From Triops longicaudatus (Eukaryota; Arthropoda; Branchiopoda; Notostraca; Triopsidae): a DNA stretch of 64,000 bases. Position numbers and translations under genes: made by a program. Of this stretch, positions 36,470-49,500 are shown piece after piece. Numbering within the stretch: position 1 is the stretch's first letter; each line of letters begins with the position of its first letter. The stretch covers positions 1 through 64,000 of the forward strand of contig JAGQDJ010000002.1 of the NCBI GenBank assembly GCA_022885665.1. Direction: 5' to 3'. Below the pieces are notes generated by a model, which was given only the letters and a program-made list of their open reading frames with translations, ran no database searches and had not been told where the DNA came from.

Positions 36470-39400
36470 CATAAGTGATAATGACTGCAGGAAAGTAGAA
36501 CACGTAAAGAACGCCAGTGTTTAAGACGACTTTTTTCTGCTACGTCAGGTTGCTTAATTCCCCGTACATTTCAGGTCTCAGGCAAAATAGCTCTCATACA
36601 AACGGTTTCTCTGTCTCTCTTTTTTTCCTGGTGAAACAAAATCACAATTTGAACACAAGAGAGCTTCCTCGGAGCAGTTTTTCTGTATGGAATACAAAGA
36701 ATCCTTTACATTCTGGTCGCAAACTAGAAGGACCTTATGGAGACACGTTTTACAGGAGCGCCCTTACGTTTACCATTGGCCTACACTGAGTTAACATTTG
36801 TTGCTGGTCCTTTATTTGACATGTGTTTCCAAACTAAGTGTAACGTTTTCTTGTTTAAATTAGCTAACTGGCGGTTAATGAATATTTTTGTTGACAAACA
36901 AGTGCATAAATTAACATTATTATTAAAATATCTAGTAAAAACAGAAAAAGCTTTTGCGGTGGAAAACCAACGCTGAGCCATTCATGCGAGGGACGCGTTC
37001 GTCTAGGGCTCTCACAGATCAGATTTTAGCGTTCATTTGAACTGACTTGCCCAAAAAGAATGCACCGTAAATTGTCAGGAATGCACCCCCGAGAGCCCCT
37101 TAATTGGCTATATAATGAATAACACTATTAATTAAACATGTCTCTTCTATTAGACTTTCAACACATTTCGCTTATGTATGCAAGCGGTCAAATTGGCAAA
37201 AGTTCAACATCTTATTTGGATAGGAAATCTATCAAAAAGTACTACGAATCTTGTACCTCGTGCATTCTGTCGCTATCTCTTCATACACGCAAGTGCGTTG
37301 CTTATATTGCTAGTATTTGTTTTGTTTTACTTCAAGAAGCTTTTTCCTCTTTTTTTCTTGTCTATTTCTTCAGCGCGTGTACAATATTGCAGGTTAGACG
37401 AAACATTCAGTGGCGTTTTCTATTACTGCGTTTAAACCATTTAGAAATATTTATAAAATATGCAAATGACTTCAGTTTGTGCAACAGAAAGAAAATCAAG
37501 AGGAATATTTAGGATTCTCTTTGTTTCTCTTAACGCGTCACCCACACGCGTTACATGTCAAATATTGTCAATCCGTCAATTCCGACAAAAATTGCTGCTA
37601 AACAATTTTGTAATATGTAAGAGTAGGACAAAATCGGCTAATTTATTAATTTAGGGTTCCATCACGTTGAGACAAGGTATTCACTCAACGCGCTGCAAGA
37701 ATGAAATACTTTCGGGCTTTATTCTGCCAAAACTCGCTCATAACGCTGGCTTCAAAAACAGACCTCCGAGTCGTTTAGTTTAACACAGCAAACGTGTAAG
37801 CTAATGCTCTCTACACCGCACAATCCTTCAATTTTAAGTTTTAAGGCTTCGTGTTAAGATTATTATTCCTGTCACGCTAATATTTCAGTTTGCTAAATAA
37901 AATTGCGACCTACTGTCATGAAACTATCAAGCTATCTGTTAAAACGTAAAGCTTGCATGATTCAAACATAACTAGGTAAGCGCACATCTCAAATCATAAA
38001 GACTGCACTCCAGCTTGAAACTTTGCGTGGTAGCGACTTATCAGTAAATTGACGATTACGCCCGAGTACACGCACGCTTAGAACCTTAACACAAGTCACT
38101 CATGCAATCCTCGGATACCTATTCATTTCAAAATACCCAGAGGGACTTTACAAAATAGGTCTGCACTGTACTCAAGCTTCAGCTTTTTCACTTTTACGTC
38201 CTTACGGCACTAGCAGCAACTTGCAGTAAGGCTGAGCATAAAGCCTTTTTCAAAGATCTGCGGTGCCATGCACTATTATTTGTTTTTCGCTCGTAAGAAT
38301 TTCGCTCGCTCACTAACTTGTTTAAAGAGAAAGAAAAAATTTCCCGGAAATCAGCGACAAATATGAAGGTATCAAATATAAAATAATTTACTTTCGCTAA
38401 TCGCCACAGTATTTCCCGGCAACACTTCCGCTAGACGATTACGAATAGAAGGACACAATACCACTTAACGAGCTTAACTAGGGAATCTGACGCCTGCAAA
38501 TTATGGCACATGCTATGCGTTCTTCAGCTCAAACATTCCAAGCACGCGTTCGGAGAGATATTGTCCAACGAGTGGTTCTCGTGGGGGAGGATCAGGAGCC
38601 AAAAAATCCTTTTTGGCCTGCTTTACATTCTTGAACTCGACACTCTACTTTGTTCTCACGACTTGTATGCGCTCCATTTATAATTTGGACCTTAGAATTG
38701 CAAGGTTTGCAAAAAAGCGGGAAGACACAACAGAAGCACTAGGTCTGTGCACCAAGCCACTCGAGTTCTAGATCTTTCTGTGGAAGAAACAGGCGAATTC
38801 AGAAAACTGTCTATCTGGACAATCTCAAGCCGCTCGTCACCCTAACTTTGCTTCTCCTCAACGGAGCGTCCCAGACTAGGAAATCTGGGAGCAGTAGCTC
38901 TTTTCCACTTTGTCCTACCAACCACAACCATAACGAGAGGACGTCCCGGCGAAAACGAAACTTCCTCCACGCGACGAGAGGAACGCCCTAGTGGAAGTAA
39001 TACCGAGAGCGAGAGTGTGTCTCTCTATGTGTGTGTTGGTGTGTTGTGTGTACTCGGTTCTTGCGCCGTGCTTGCCACCAGCTCATTTCGACCCGGGTAT
39101 ACGTCTGTACACAGCGCTGAGAGAAAATCCCAGATAAAAGCCAAGGGGATTCAGATACTTCTTTGAAGGCTTGCTTATAACGCTAGGGAATATGGCTTTC
39201 ATACATAACATTCAATTCCAAAGCCTATCGTCGCCTTGCCTTGAGATAAAATATAAGCCTTTCACGTCCAGGGAAATAACGTAGGATATTTATTTCAGAA
39301 TCTGAGCTTCCTTTAGTGTACGGAGAGATCGCTTTAATATTTTTCCATTGAACACATTTTTTTTTTTGTTTCAAAATATGTATATGTCTACTTCGTTCTA

Positions 39401-42389
39401 CTTTGTTCAGTGGAGCAGAAAACATTACTTAAATCTGCGTTTGATTTAACTGAAGTGTCTCGGTTTCAATCTGAGTAGAATAAGAAAGAGTTAAATCGCT
39501 CGAAATAGACAAAGAGAATTTTATAGGGCGATAAAAAATTAGAGTTCCTATTTTTAAGATAAAAATAGTCTGCGGTGCCCAGAAAGGTTTCCAGAAACAC
39601 ACGGGAGTCAGCGCCAAGTGGTTATGCATCATCGATGGAGTTTCGTTTCGTCCCTAAGCGGCTCTTCACGGTCAGAGAAACTATTTTTGTCAGGGTCTTG
39701 CTTTTTCCTCAACCTCCATAGTTCAAACCAGTGGTACGAAATTAGGAAAGAGAGAGGTTTGGGGGTTTTGGCATCTGTCTTTGCTACCCAAAATCGTGGG
39801 GTTTTACTTTGACCGAAATGGAAAGCAGAGAAGTTTTAACTTTGTTAAAAAGCAGGTCCGTCGCCTTTGACTAACACTATATAACTGCAGCAGTTGTGCG
39901 GTTAGTATCGAGCCGACATAGTGCACGGGAACAATGAATGTCTAGTAATTGGCTTTAAACCGAACGTTGCCTTTCTCTCATACGAGCTTGAACGACAGCT
40001 TTAGAGCGCAGTACAAAGCTGTTACGTCTCATTCAAGGAACTTGCTGCATGGATTTACGACTTCCATAAATGCACGAAGTCTTTGGGCAACTGAGTTTTC
40101 CTACGCAAGTATAACACGTACTTTCCACGAAGTCTCTGTTTCTGCATTTGTACTCCGAACTTGTACTGGTACTTATCGTTGTTAGTGTTTCGAAAATTGT
40201 AAGCTACCAATAAAAGACATTTCGTGTATTATAAAATACTGGTGCAGTATATTAGCAACATGCTACACTCGAATTGGGGATTTCCATTTTATGACCGTAA
40301 AAGTTAAATCGATCTTGAGCTTTGAGAAATTCTAGCCAAACAAATAATTCATTGCATAAAGGGACTACTAGGGACTTCTTTTTCATTTTATTCTTCAATT
40401 ATTGGTTTACTTTTTAATTAATACAGTCCTCGAAGAATTCTGCTTCTTGTGGGGTCAAGGCTTTTTCTTTCTTCCACGAGCACTCTATGCTATGGAGGAA
40501 TTTCTACTGCGTAGACTTCTTTTTTTACAGTTTAAGATACAATTATCATATAAAACTGCTATAAAGTTTAATGCCTAATTATTGGGATTCTAGTAGCACA
40601 CGTGCGTACCAAATAAGGTTAAATTGCGCATAAGCGAAATACGGTGTTTCAGAAATGTCCTAGCCTATTTTCTAAATTTCACTATATATTAGCTTTAGAA
40701 TTCTTGAATTCCTAAATGACTACCGTGGTAAGAGAAGAAGGGCAGTTCGACACAATACTAGTTTTTCGGTACGCGTTTTTGATCGGAATATTTATCTAAT
40801 TCATTAATCCTTTTGTCTTCATATTTACGTAATCTACGAAGTAAGGAACTTAATTTTATTATGGATTGGTCCTGCGTTACGCATTAATGATCTTATTCAC
40901 TAAAACTGGTAGAGTTTGTATCTTTTTGCATCGATTGGCCAACTGACCGCATGCTAGATAGGTATTACATAACTGGTAACTAGCAAAAGGAATATAACTC
41001 ATTCGACTAATTCCAAGAAATCATGTAAGGCTTATTATACAACACTTTTTACAGTAGTTTAGTACTCATTATATTAAACAAGTATATAAAATGAGAAAAA
41101 TTAAAACGTGCTGTAAGTCATTGTTGAACACAGTGCTTTATAGGCAGTGACACGGCAAATAGTTCAGCAGTGTAAAAAAAGTGAAATAGTATGAATATTG
41201 AAGGAAATGTACACGACAATAAAACGCCGGTTGTACCCATCTTAACGAGCAATTTAATATGAGCACCGTATTCACAGTTTTGAATCGTTCATAAGCCCAC
41301 CGTGCACACAACATGCTTTCTCGACGTGCACTAGATCTCTATACTGCGCTTCAGATAAGCAGGTTTCATATACAAATCACGCTTGTTGTGAAAATTTTAA
41401 AGAGTGAAATTAAGAGTAAATTATCAAATCAATTGCTGCTCCAATGATTTTATTAAATCCTGACATTTTTCGCCTTGATCAATATTCTGAATCCGATACA
41501 AACAAAGTGCTCCGGATTCTTCAAATCTCGCACTTATCTGTGGCCACGAAGTCCTTTTATTGCTGCCTTCAACTTAACTCAATAACCATGTAAATAACTT
41601 TCTGTAGATCCAGAACGTTTACACCGATTCCTTCATGTTCATAGCGTAACGCTCCGCGTCTCCATGTCCCATTGTGCTTTTGCAAATTTTCTGGGGTGAT
41701 AATTGAGAATGAACTGCATTTTTCAAATCGTCGAATTTCAAGACTGTTCTTAAATTAACCAATCAAAACTTCACATTTTTTTTTACTAACGCCATTTATG
41801 AAGCATTAACAAAAAAAGCTACAGCGAATCATGCACAGAAACGGGAACAAGTTAACGTTCACGCCTGGTCTCAATTAAAAAAGCTTCGAATTCCATATTC
41901 AATAACCTTTCTCAAACGTTATCGTTTAAAGATTAAATAAATGAACTGAAATTAAATTAATGAAATTACTGTTACAGATTAAATGAATGTGAGGGGTGGC
42001 TAGGCGTTTACCTGTGCTCAGATGCGTCTACCTTTGCTCTCGGTTTTGTTGGCCAGTTTATGGTGAAAATAGTAACAGAACCCGATCTGCAACTAAAAAC
42101 TTTGTACTTTACCTACCATTTGCAAATAAGGGACAAGGTTCCCAACCTCATAGCAGTTAATTTGCGTGAATTGGAACTAAAGTGCATGGTAAAACTCACA
42201 CAGTTCTAGATGCTCCTTCCGCGGAAGGAGGAACCAAAGTTTAAGCGACCTAAAAAATGTTGAAAACATGGACTTACAACAGCATTCTACGAATATTGTG
42301 ATCATGGAACAACAAGAACCATGCAGAAGCTTTCTCAACTGTTGAAGCGGAGCTCAGAACGAAGAATAGTCGAACCAAACTGCTATCTT
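36470..42389. other. Long non-coding stretch
   Basis: 5.9 kb with no supportable gene. A segment at 38860-39130 is richer in GC and CpG, with GAGAGCGAGAG and GT-rich tracts, and might be a promoter or 5' exon (for example of the Ser/Gly-rich gene, 9.5 kb away). The rest is AT-rich with short chance ORFs. Confidence 0.4.
38930..39125. promoter_or_regulatory. Possible promoter-like GC/CpG-rich island
   Basis: Within an AT-rich region this stretch is clearly richer in C, G and CpG (GACGTCCCGGCG; CACGCGACGAG) and contains a GAGA-type run (GAGAGCGAGAG) followed by a GT-rich microsatellite. That is the usual look of an invertebrate core promoter or 5' UTR. No start codon or splice site could be tied to it. 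Confidence 0.3.
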
Positions 42390-44110
42390 AACCTCCAAAT
42401 TGGAGGTAGTTCAAAAGCAGACTAAAATCATTCTCACATTGCTGGCAGAGATTAAGTTTCTAAAGGAGATTATGAACAAACTCCAGCCCGTTCCTACCCT
42501 GTCGGTCCAACAACAATTCTGGCCGTCGCTTAATAACACTAGAGCCCCACCCCCCTCCACCACCACCACCACCAGAGAAACATCTCAACGCAGTAGTAAT
42601 GACGAAGAAGAGCAGGAAGACGCAGTGAAAAGGGTCCAAATCATGGAGAGACACGAATCCTAAGAACCCTGGAGAAAGATTTAAAGGTTATTGGGGTGAA
42701 ATCACTCAACCCCATCATGGCTCGCAAGTCCAGGACGAAGAGGATTGTCCTTACCTTCGAATACTGCCAAACCAGAAAATAACCAGAGACAAAACTCCAA
42801 GATGCTTGTTTAAAGACGCTTGGTCCAGTATAAGTATTTAAACTGAAGCACCAACTTTTCCTCGTTATATATCAGCTGCCAGGGATACGACCAAGGAAGA
42901 GATCGCGCATAATTTAAATCGGAAAAGCGAATAATTGAAATTGGACGTCATTGCTGAATCCTTGATTTGGTAGAATCAAGCGAGTACGAAAGCAGTTGGT
43001 TGTGTTACGCTCTCCTACAATTCCGCAGAAGTTAAAACACATCTTCTTAATGAAGGCTTTGTCTACGCCTTCAGTAGACGAGTCCTAGACGAGGACCGTC
43101 GAAAAGAAGAGTTTGCTCAATGTTTTAAACTGCCAGCGCTACGGTCACATGGCTTCCCGTTGAACAGAATCTTCTCCCAGACGTGCAAAATGCTCGCGAC
43201 ATTACAAAACGAAGGGTTGCGTTAACACCATACGAAAATGCCGAAACTGAAGGGATAATCATTGCTCATTTGATAATACTTGCTCAACACGCATCGCCTA
43301 AAGACGAAAACTAAATTCATCTGTGGGCACTGGCTCCCAATCTTAAAAAGGAATGCTAAACTCACTAATAATTTATGTTTTACAATGTCAGGAAAAATTC
43401 CACTCAACTGACGGAAACATTGAGAGAAGCAAACCACAATAAGACAGGCCTTGCTGGTTCGATGGTAACATCGAACGCCCAACTAACCGAGCCCCCCAAA
43501 CATTGCAAGGCTATGACATTCATATATCACAAGCAGAATATAAACGACTATTCTGCTGCAAACGGAGTAATACCCCCTTCATATGCCTACTAACAGTCAA
43601 AGAACTCTACACGACGACCAAGTTCACCCCAAAAAAATACTGCCTTAAGAATATTACCATATCGAGACATGTAGACATATAGAAGATGCATATCGAGACA
43701 TATGGAAGATGCACCACCGATTTGCTGAGCTTATTTACCGAGATTTTGAATGAACTGTCAGAGGAAATCACTAATTGGGTACTCTGTAGAGACTTAAATG
43801 CGCACCATTGGCACTGGGAGAACAAACCAGCAGACAAAGCTGGGAGACAATTGTTTGAGTTCATTAACGACAAGAATTCAACACTTCTAAGCGGTTGAAA
43901 CGACCCACTTCCCTACAAAGTCCTATCTTTATAAAATTCACAAGACAAACGACATCACATGTCTCTTTAATAATTATACAAAACAGGATCTTGCGCACGT
44001 TTTCTTTAACTGTAGATTACTGAACAGAGAGCGAGCCATATTACTAACAGACCTTTCCCTAAAGAAACTTTATTTCAACACTGATTTACCACTGACTAAC
44101 GCGACTGTAC
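42390..44110 (+). mobile_element. Decayed jockey-type LINE, reverse transcriptase mostly deleted
   Basis: Plus-strand remnants appear in element order. ORF1-like: a hydrophilic start (42400-42660), TTKEEIAHNLN near 42890, and CCHC zinc-knuckle traces (CQRYGHMASR at about 43130, then CSRHYKTKGC). Endonuclease-like: ELSEEITNWVLCRDLNAHHWHW with an FI..KNSTLL tail (43740-43895), matching the GDFNAHHPLWG region of APE endonucleases with the key Gly changed to Arg. C-terminal RT region: DLAHVFFNCRLLNRERAILL (43990-44045). Only about 90 bp separates the endonuclease and RT tail, so most of RT is gone. Many stops and frameshifts; not functional. Confidence 0.75.
43657..43715 (+). repeat. Short imperfect tandem duplication in the LINE
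   Basis: ATATCGAGACAT followed by GAAGATGCA occurs twice in a row with small differences (TGTAGACATATAGAAGATGCA, then ATGGAAGATGCA). It interrupts the endonuclease region and is probably a slippage event after the element died. Confidence 0.6.
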
Positions 44111-46575
44111 AAAAATAACTTTTTCCGACTGTACATACATTTGTATGTTCCTTCTATGAAAATACTGACCCGTAAGACCTGTTGTATAAAGTGAATATTT
44201 GCGAATACTGCCGTTTGTATGTGATTGTCCATGTATGTTTGAGTGTTTTTGGAGTGCCTGACTATTAATCGTAGTACGCTCACCTCAAAGTAAAACACCG
44301 GGTAGCAATGAGCTTTGCTCACGCTACGAATAAAGTGGAAAAAAGCGTTACTATTACAATAGTGTTGTGACATCATCAGCCACATTTTTGCAATATCCAC
44401 GAGATGCTATATCATGTGGCCACAGCGCGATGCTGCCGACCGCGCCCCGTTAAGGACTTCATGGCAATTTTAAGTGTCTTTTCTTTTATTATTTAAAGTG
44501 TTCGAAACGCGTAAAATACAGAAGTACGGATTCTATTGTGAAGAAACACGGCATTATACATATTGATAGAAGATCGTGAAATATTGCAATAATACCAAAT
44601 ACATAGTATATTTGTAACATAAAAAAATAATTTGTTTCAGCCAAACTTTTTTAAATTATCACCGGACGCGTTAATTATGACATCATCGGATGCTATATTA
44701 ACGGATACGCGTGAACACGGTATAGTAAAACTTGTTCTCACGCAGAACAAATCAAATCAGAAAAGCTCAACAATATAATCCACGAGTAGTAATTAGACAG
44801 CGTGAAATAGCATTCGCATAAATTCTTCCATAAACGTACCAACTTGCTACCACCCCAAGGAACTCAAGTCGGGTGACATGGTGAAACTATGGCGTGAATG
44901 CCTTCGACCTCCTTCACTTCAGCCCACCAAAGGCTTAGCTATGAGCGAAAAGGATGTTGAATCGATCCCTCGGAAGGTATATGGGCGTGGTCAATTCGCC
45001 TGACGTGCGTAGTACAACGAGCAGTAGCTCTCCTTCTAACAATTTACTCCACCAACGTCGACAATAGGACATTCACCACCAAAAGAACGTGTACGCTACT
45101 GTATTCCACACCAGCCAATACTACAACAGTATTAAACTCTTTAACGATCCTCGGATTACATTACTTGGGTCTGCGTTTGGGTTTCCTTCTTCCTACCCTC
45201 TCTCTACTACACACAAAAAATCTTTCTCCTACCAGTTTTAACACCCAGTCCCCAAAGAGCTAATCTAGTCCGTCAAACGCTTCGCTAGCAGACCATGCGA
45301 ACCAACTGACCTCTTTATTTTAAAAAATTCCTTCAAACCAAGAGAAAAAAACAGCAATGCCTTAAAAGAAACTTGCTTTTCACACAAATCCGAATACAAT
45401 GCACTCTTTCCGGATCACAGCTTGAACAATAAATCTTAAAGACAAACCCCATGATTTCTGCAATTCTGCAGCATACGCTGGGAGTCTTCGCCCCCATCCC
45501 TGTCATAGCGGTATCTCGCTCCATTGGTTTTAGTAACCGTTTTCCGATGCGTTGCTTCCAAATAATGAATGATCAATAGCGATAGTGATTTTCCCCTTTT
45601 CCTCTCCCCCGTTCGCTTGCTATTAGTGTAATATCTCCTCACGTTTCCTCCATGTTACGGATCCATAAGGTCCCACCAACAGCGACTAATATCTATTAAA
45701 ACCCCGCCGACTGCTTCCGCTTTCCGCACGGAGATTTTTTCATCTTAGGTAATACCCTAAGGAAAAGGGAAAAGGATAATAAGTAATAAGGTGAGATAGA
45801 CGGTCTCACAGATGAACCATAAACATATGCAATAGACGAGTTGTCAGGCACTTATAACCAAACATGTCTTTTAGAGCTTATTTTTTTTTAAAGGAAAAAA
45901 GACGCCGTTTCGCTTGTGTGCTGTTACGATGTTTTTCAATACTACCTTTTTTCTCTCCTGTCCAAGACATGACGTCAATATAAATGACATAGAAACTCTT
46001 CGTCCCTCCTTTTACTCTGAAGATACATAGGAGACGGGGAGAAAGGAAAGGGTCGAAAAAAGAGATGGTAAAGACTTGGTAAGAAAAAAAAATTGTGTTT
46101 TGTGCTACCACAAGGACGTAATGATGCCTAACCAAAGCAACATCCTAATTTTGGCTCTTGGAAGCCGAGAACACCCCGAGGTTGCAACAGGGAACATTCA
46201 AATTACTACTAGACATTGGTAAGTCTACAAAACTCGGGTTGTAACTCATTTTTAGACCCAGAACATATCTTTAACTTAAAAATCTTAGAAATTCTATAGG
46301 AAACTTTTTTTCTCATATCTGCTATTAATCTGAAATTCTTGTGTAAATTTGCCTTCACTTGCTTCTTTAATTGCATTGGTTATTATGACCATGGCAGCTT
46401 TCCTTTCAGTGTTTTCGGTAACGAGCCAGGCCCGCTTAGTACTGGAGGGAGACGGTGCTGACTCCCATCCGCTTAGCCATCTCATTGGAAACCCATTAAT
46501 TTTCTCCAAGTGCAAGTCGAAATAAGACCCTGGATCCATTCTTACTTAATTAGGTTGTATTCTCCCGGCGCGCTT
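44111..46575. other. Non-coding stretch
   Basis: 2.5 kb with no supportable gene. An open stretch at about 44838-45003 (plus; LKSGDMVKLWRECLRPP) faintly recalls the end of a retroelement integrase but is too short to call. The rest is AT-rich, including the 3' flank of NFXL1. Confidence 0.4.
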
Positions 46576-49500
46576 TTAGAAAACATAGACGTAGGTAAAG
46601 AGCACAGCTGACGCCAGTACCAGGCTGGACAGTACTGCCAGACGACGAGTAGTAATGCCTGGGGAATGGCTGCCGGGCACGTGCTGTTCTCGACGGCGTT
46701 CTTTCTTCTTCGGACCAAATTTCCTCACAAACCGCTCATACTCTTCTTGGGCCTTTTCCTCTTCTTCAGCTTTCTTCAGCAACTCTTTCTCCGCCTGGGC
46801 CTGCTCGAAAGATACACAGAACTCATTACTTCAAACTGGCTCACTAACCAATGAACTAAAATGCAAGCTTTATCAATGGTTCCATTTCTTATGAATACTA
46901 GAATTTTATTTAAAAAAAAAAATTCTTCGTGGCCATCATACGAACTAACCGTGAGTAAAAAAGAGAAAAGCTTTCACGTCAAGAAGAGGATGAAATAGAG
47001 AGAGAATATTACCTTTTGTTCCTGGCTTAGTTTAGCTTGGCAAACGGAGTCGCAAAGTGGGGGCGGAGCTTCAAGGTGACACTTGTGACTTGTTTTAATG
47101 CGTTTACAGGCACAGCGGACAACAACAACCTCTTCACATATATTAGCTGCCGGACACGCACCCGAATGGCACAGCTTGGGGCAGCGGTGACCACACGCCA
47201 GCTACATACACACAGGAAACACGACACACAAAAATAAAAATACATTCAAGATCACGAGATTGCTTCGCTGGAGAAGAAAATGGGTGCTAAAGGGACTGGA
47301 TTACATCAAATACTGTGAAGCCTCGAGTTACGATGCGTTTCTGTTTTTGACAGAAGACTCAAAGTATGACGAGAGACCGACTTAACACGAACATGAATTT
47401 TTCAAACTTAAAACACCTGAAAGAGACACTCATTCTTTTTTACTTCCTTGTGACAAAACTGAATAGCAGCATTGACATTAATGTAACTAATGCATTGCTT
47501 TTCTTCATTCAACACTGGATGTGATCCTGTTCATCATTTTCGCCTCTTACTAATCATAATTTGTATTTTTAAATTTATTACGTTCAAAGCGATAACTGAC
47601 GCGAATGGTCTGCAAATGCTACGATTTAGCGAAATTAACAGCCTGGTGGTTAGTTTACGATAAATTCTGCAGGAAGGGGATCACAAGGTGTCAGGAAAAC
47701 AATGTACTATTAAATTCCTTTCCGTATCTCACCCCAACAGTACATGCAATTAATCACACTTGTTTTTGGTTACTTCAAAGGCACTTCTGTCACTCTAAGT
47801 TGCTTGTACCGTACGGTAACTGACACTACATTCTACTTTCGCTGTTACTCCCATCTGGTGCTTTTTTTTCATTCTGTCATATGACACATAAATCGTCGAA
47901 AAGAGGGTGAAAAAGCCTACATAGATATATTCAAATTTACAAGGAAAAGGAAATGAAATGCAGATCCTTTAACAAAGAAAAAAATCTTCTCTTTTTTCCC
48001 TTTCAAAAATCCAGTTTTCCGACAGCGTTAATAAAACACAAATCAGCTCGACTAGCAGAAACGTTCCTTACAAAGTCAATTTTGCCCTTGGGGATCAGAA
48101 AGGATATGAAAAAAGCTCATAAAAATGCTTCTTTTGTATGGAGGTAAATTACCAATCTAGGACATCGATCTTTACAGCTCAGCAAAACTTCCTTGGCCCC
48201 TGCCTCGGCTACAGTCCATTCGTGGCAGCGAATGAACTGTGGATTCAACCCGCAATGGCAATTATGTTTTCCCAACTTGTTACACGGTGGACACAAGCCA
48301 GGATGGCACGGTTTCGGACACGGATGCTGGCATCCTGGCGGTCTGGCTTTTAAGCAAGCTGACTCACACACCTCGCAATTACTGCCGGCCTAACATCAAA
48401 GAATTAGTAACAAATAAAAGAAGTATCGCTAAAAAACTTAGCTTAAAAAACTATAAAAAATAAATAATTGAACTATCATGAATCATGAAGGTCATGTCGT
48501 TTTCAAAACGAGAAAGTTCGAAAAGAATGTAAGATTTCAAAGTAATAGATTAGTAATTTAAAATAAACTGACGTAATAAATTGAAAATAGGTTATAAAAT
48601 GAAAACAATACAAATAAAAATAATATGCAACAGCAGTATCAAAAAACATGAATAGGAACTACTATTAACGGCTGTGCTGCCACTGATATGAGTACAATCT
48701 GTACTTCTTTTACTACAGTACAGGTTTGTGGTTAGAGTCGCAAGAAAAAGGAGAATGTTTTTTTCTCCCCATAATGGCCATTAAGATCAGTGGAAACGCA
48801 GCCAGTATTCATAAAAGGCCCTTTCTATGAATAAAAGGGGTGGATCCTCATAAAGTCGTTTTCCTAAGAAGTCCCATATGAACTCACTTGTAAGTCATTC
48901 GGTGCGTTTTCGACTCCATGACACGCCTTGGCGCAGGAATGATTTGTGCACGCCAACAAACGCCCACATGGCCTCTGGCATGATGTTGGCTGGGCAATAT
49001 GACAAGGCCAATCACAGGTTTCGTGACCTCCTAAGCACGTGACAGGCATAGGGACCTATATTTGGGTCATCTTATTTTAGTAAAGCCCAAAGGATTTTCT
49101 GACTCTATTTCTCGTTAGACAACCCATGGGCGTTTGGATTTTCTTTGTATCTTTCTTATTCGCTCTTGGATTTATGTTGATTATCTCCCCCTATATTTAC
49201 TTGACATGGTGGACACGGTAGCTTGCGTATCTCAATACGAGGCGCAGGGGCCACTTCCCATGGCCCAGCTCGTGGCGTGATGGACGGTGGCTGAATTTTG
49301 ACGGCTACAGCGTCATGACAGGGAGCAGGACACGAGTGGCCACAACTTGGGAACGATTCCCTACAGATTTGCCTGCAAGGCGGGCAATCGCCGAAATGGC
49401 AGGCATGTTTCTCCCTTGACGGATGATGGCAATCTGGCGCCTTCCTAGATATGATACACGACAGAACGTGATATTATTGTTGTATTAGAAATTCCGTGCT

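Noticed and set aside
44838..45003. Open stretch with LKSGDMVKLWRECL, faintly like a retroelement integrase end
   Set aside because: Only about 55 codons, no second motif or LTR beside it.
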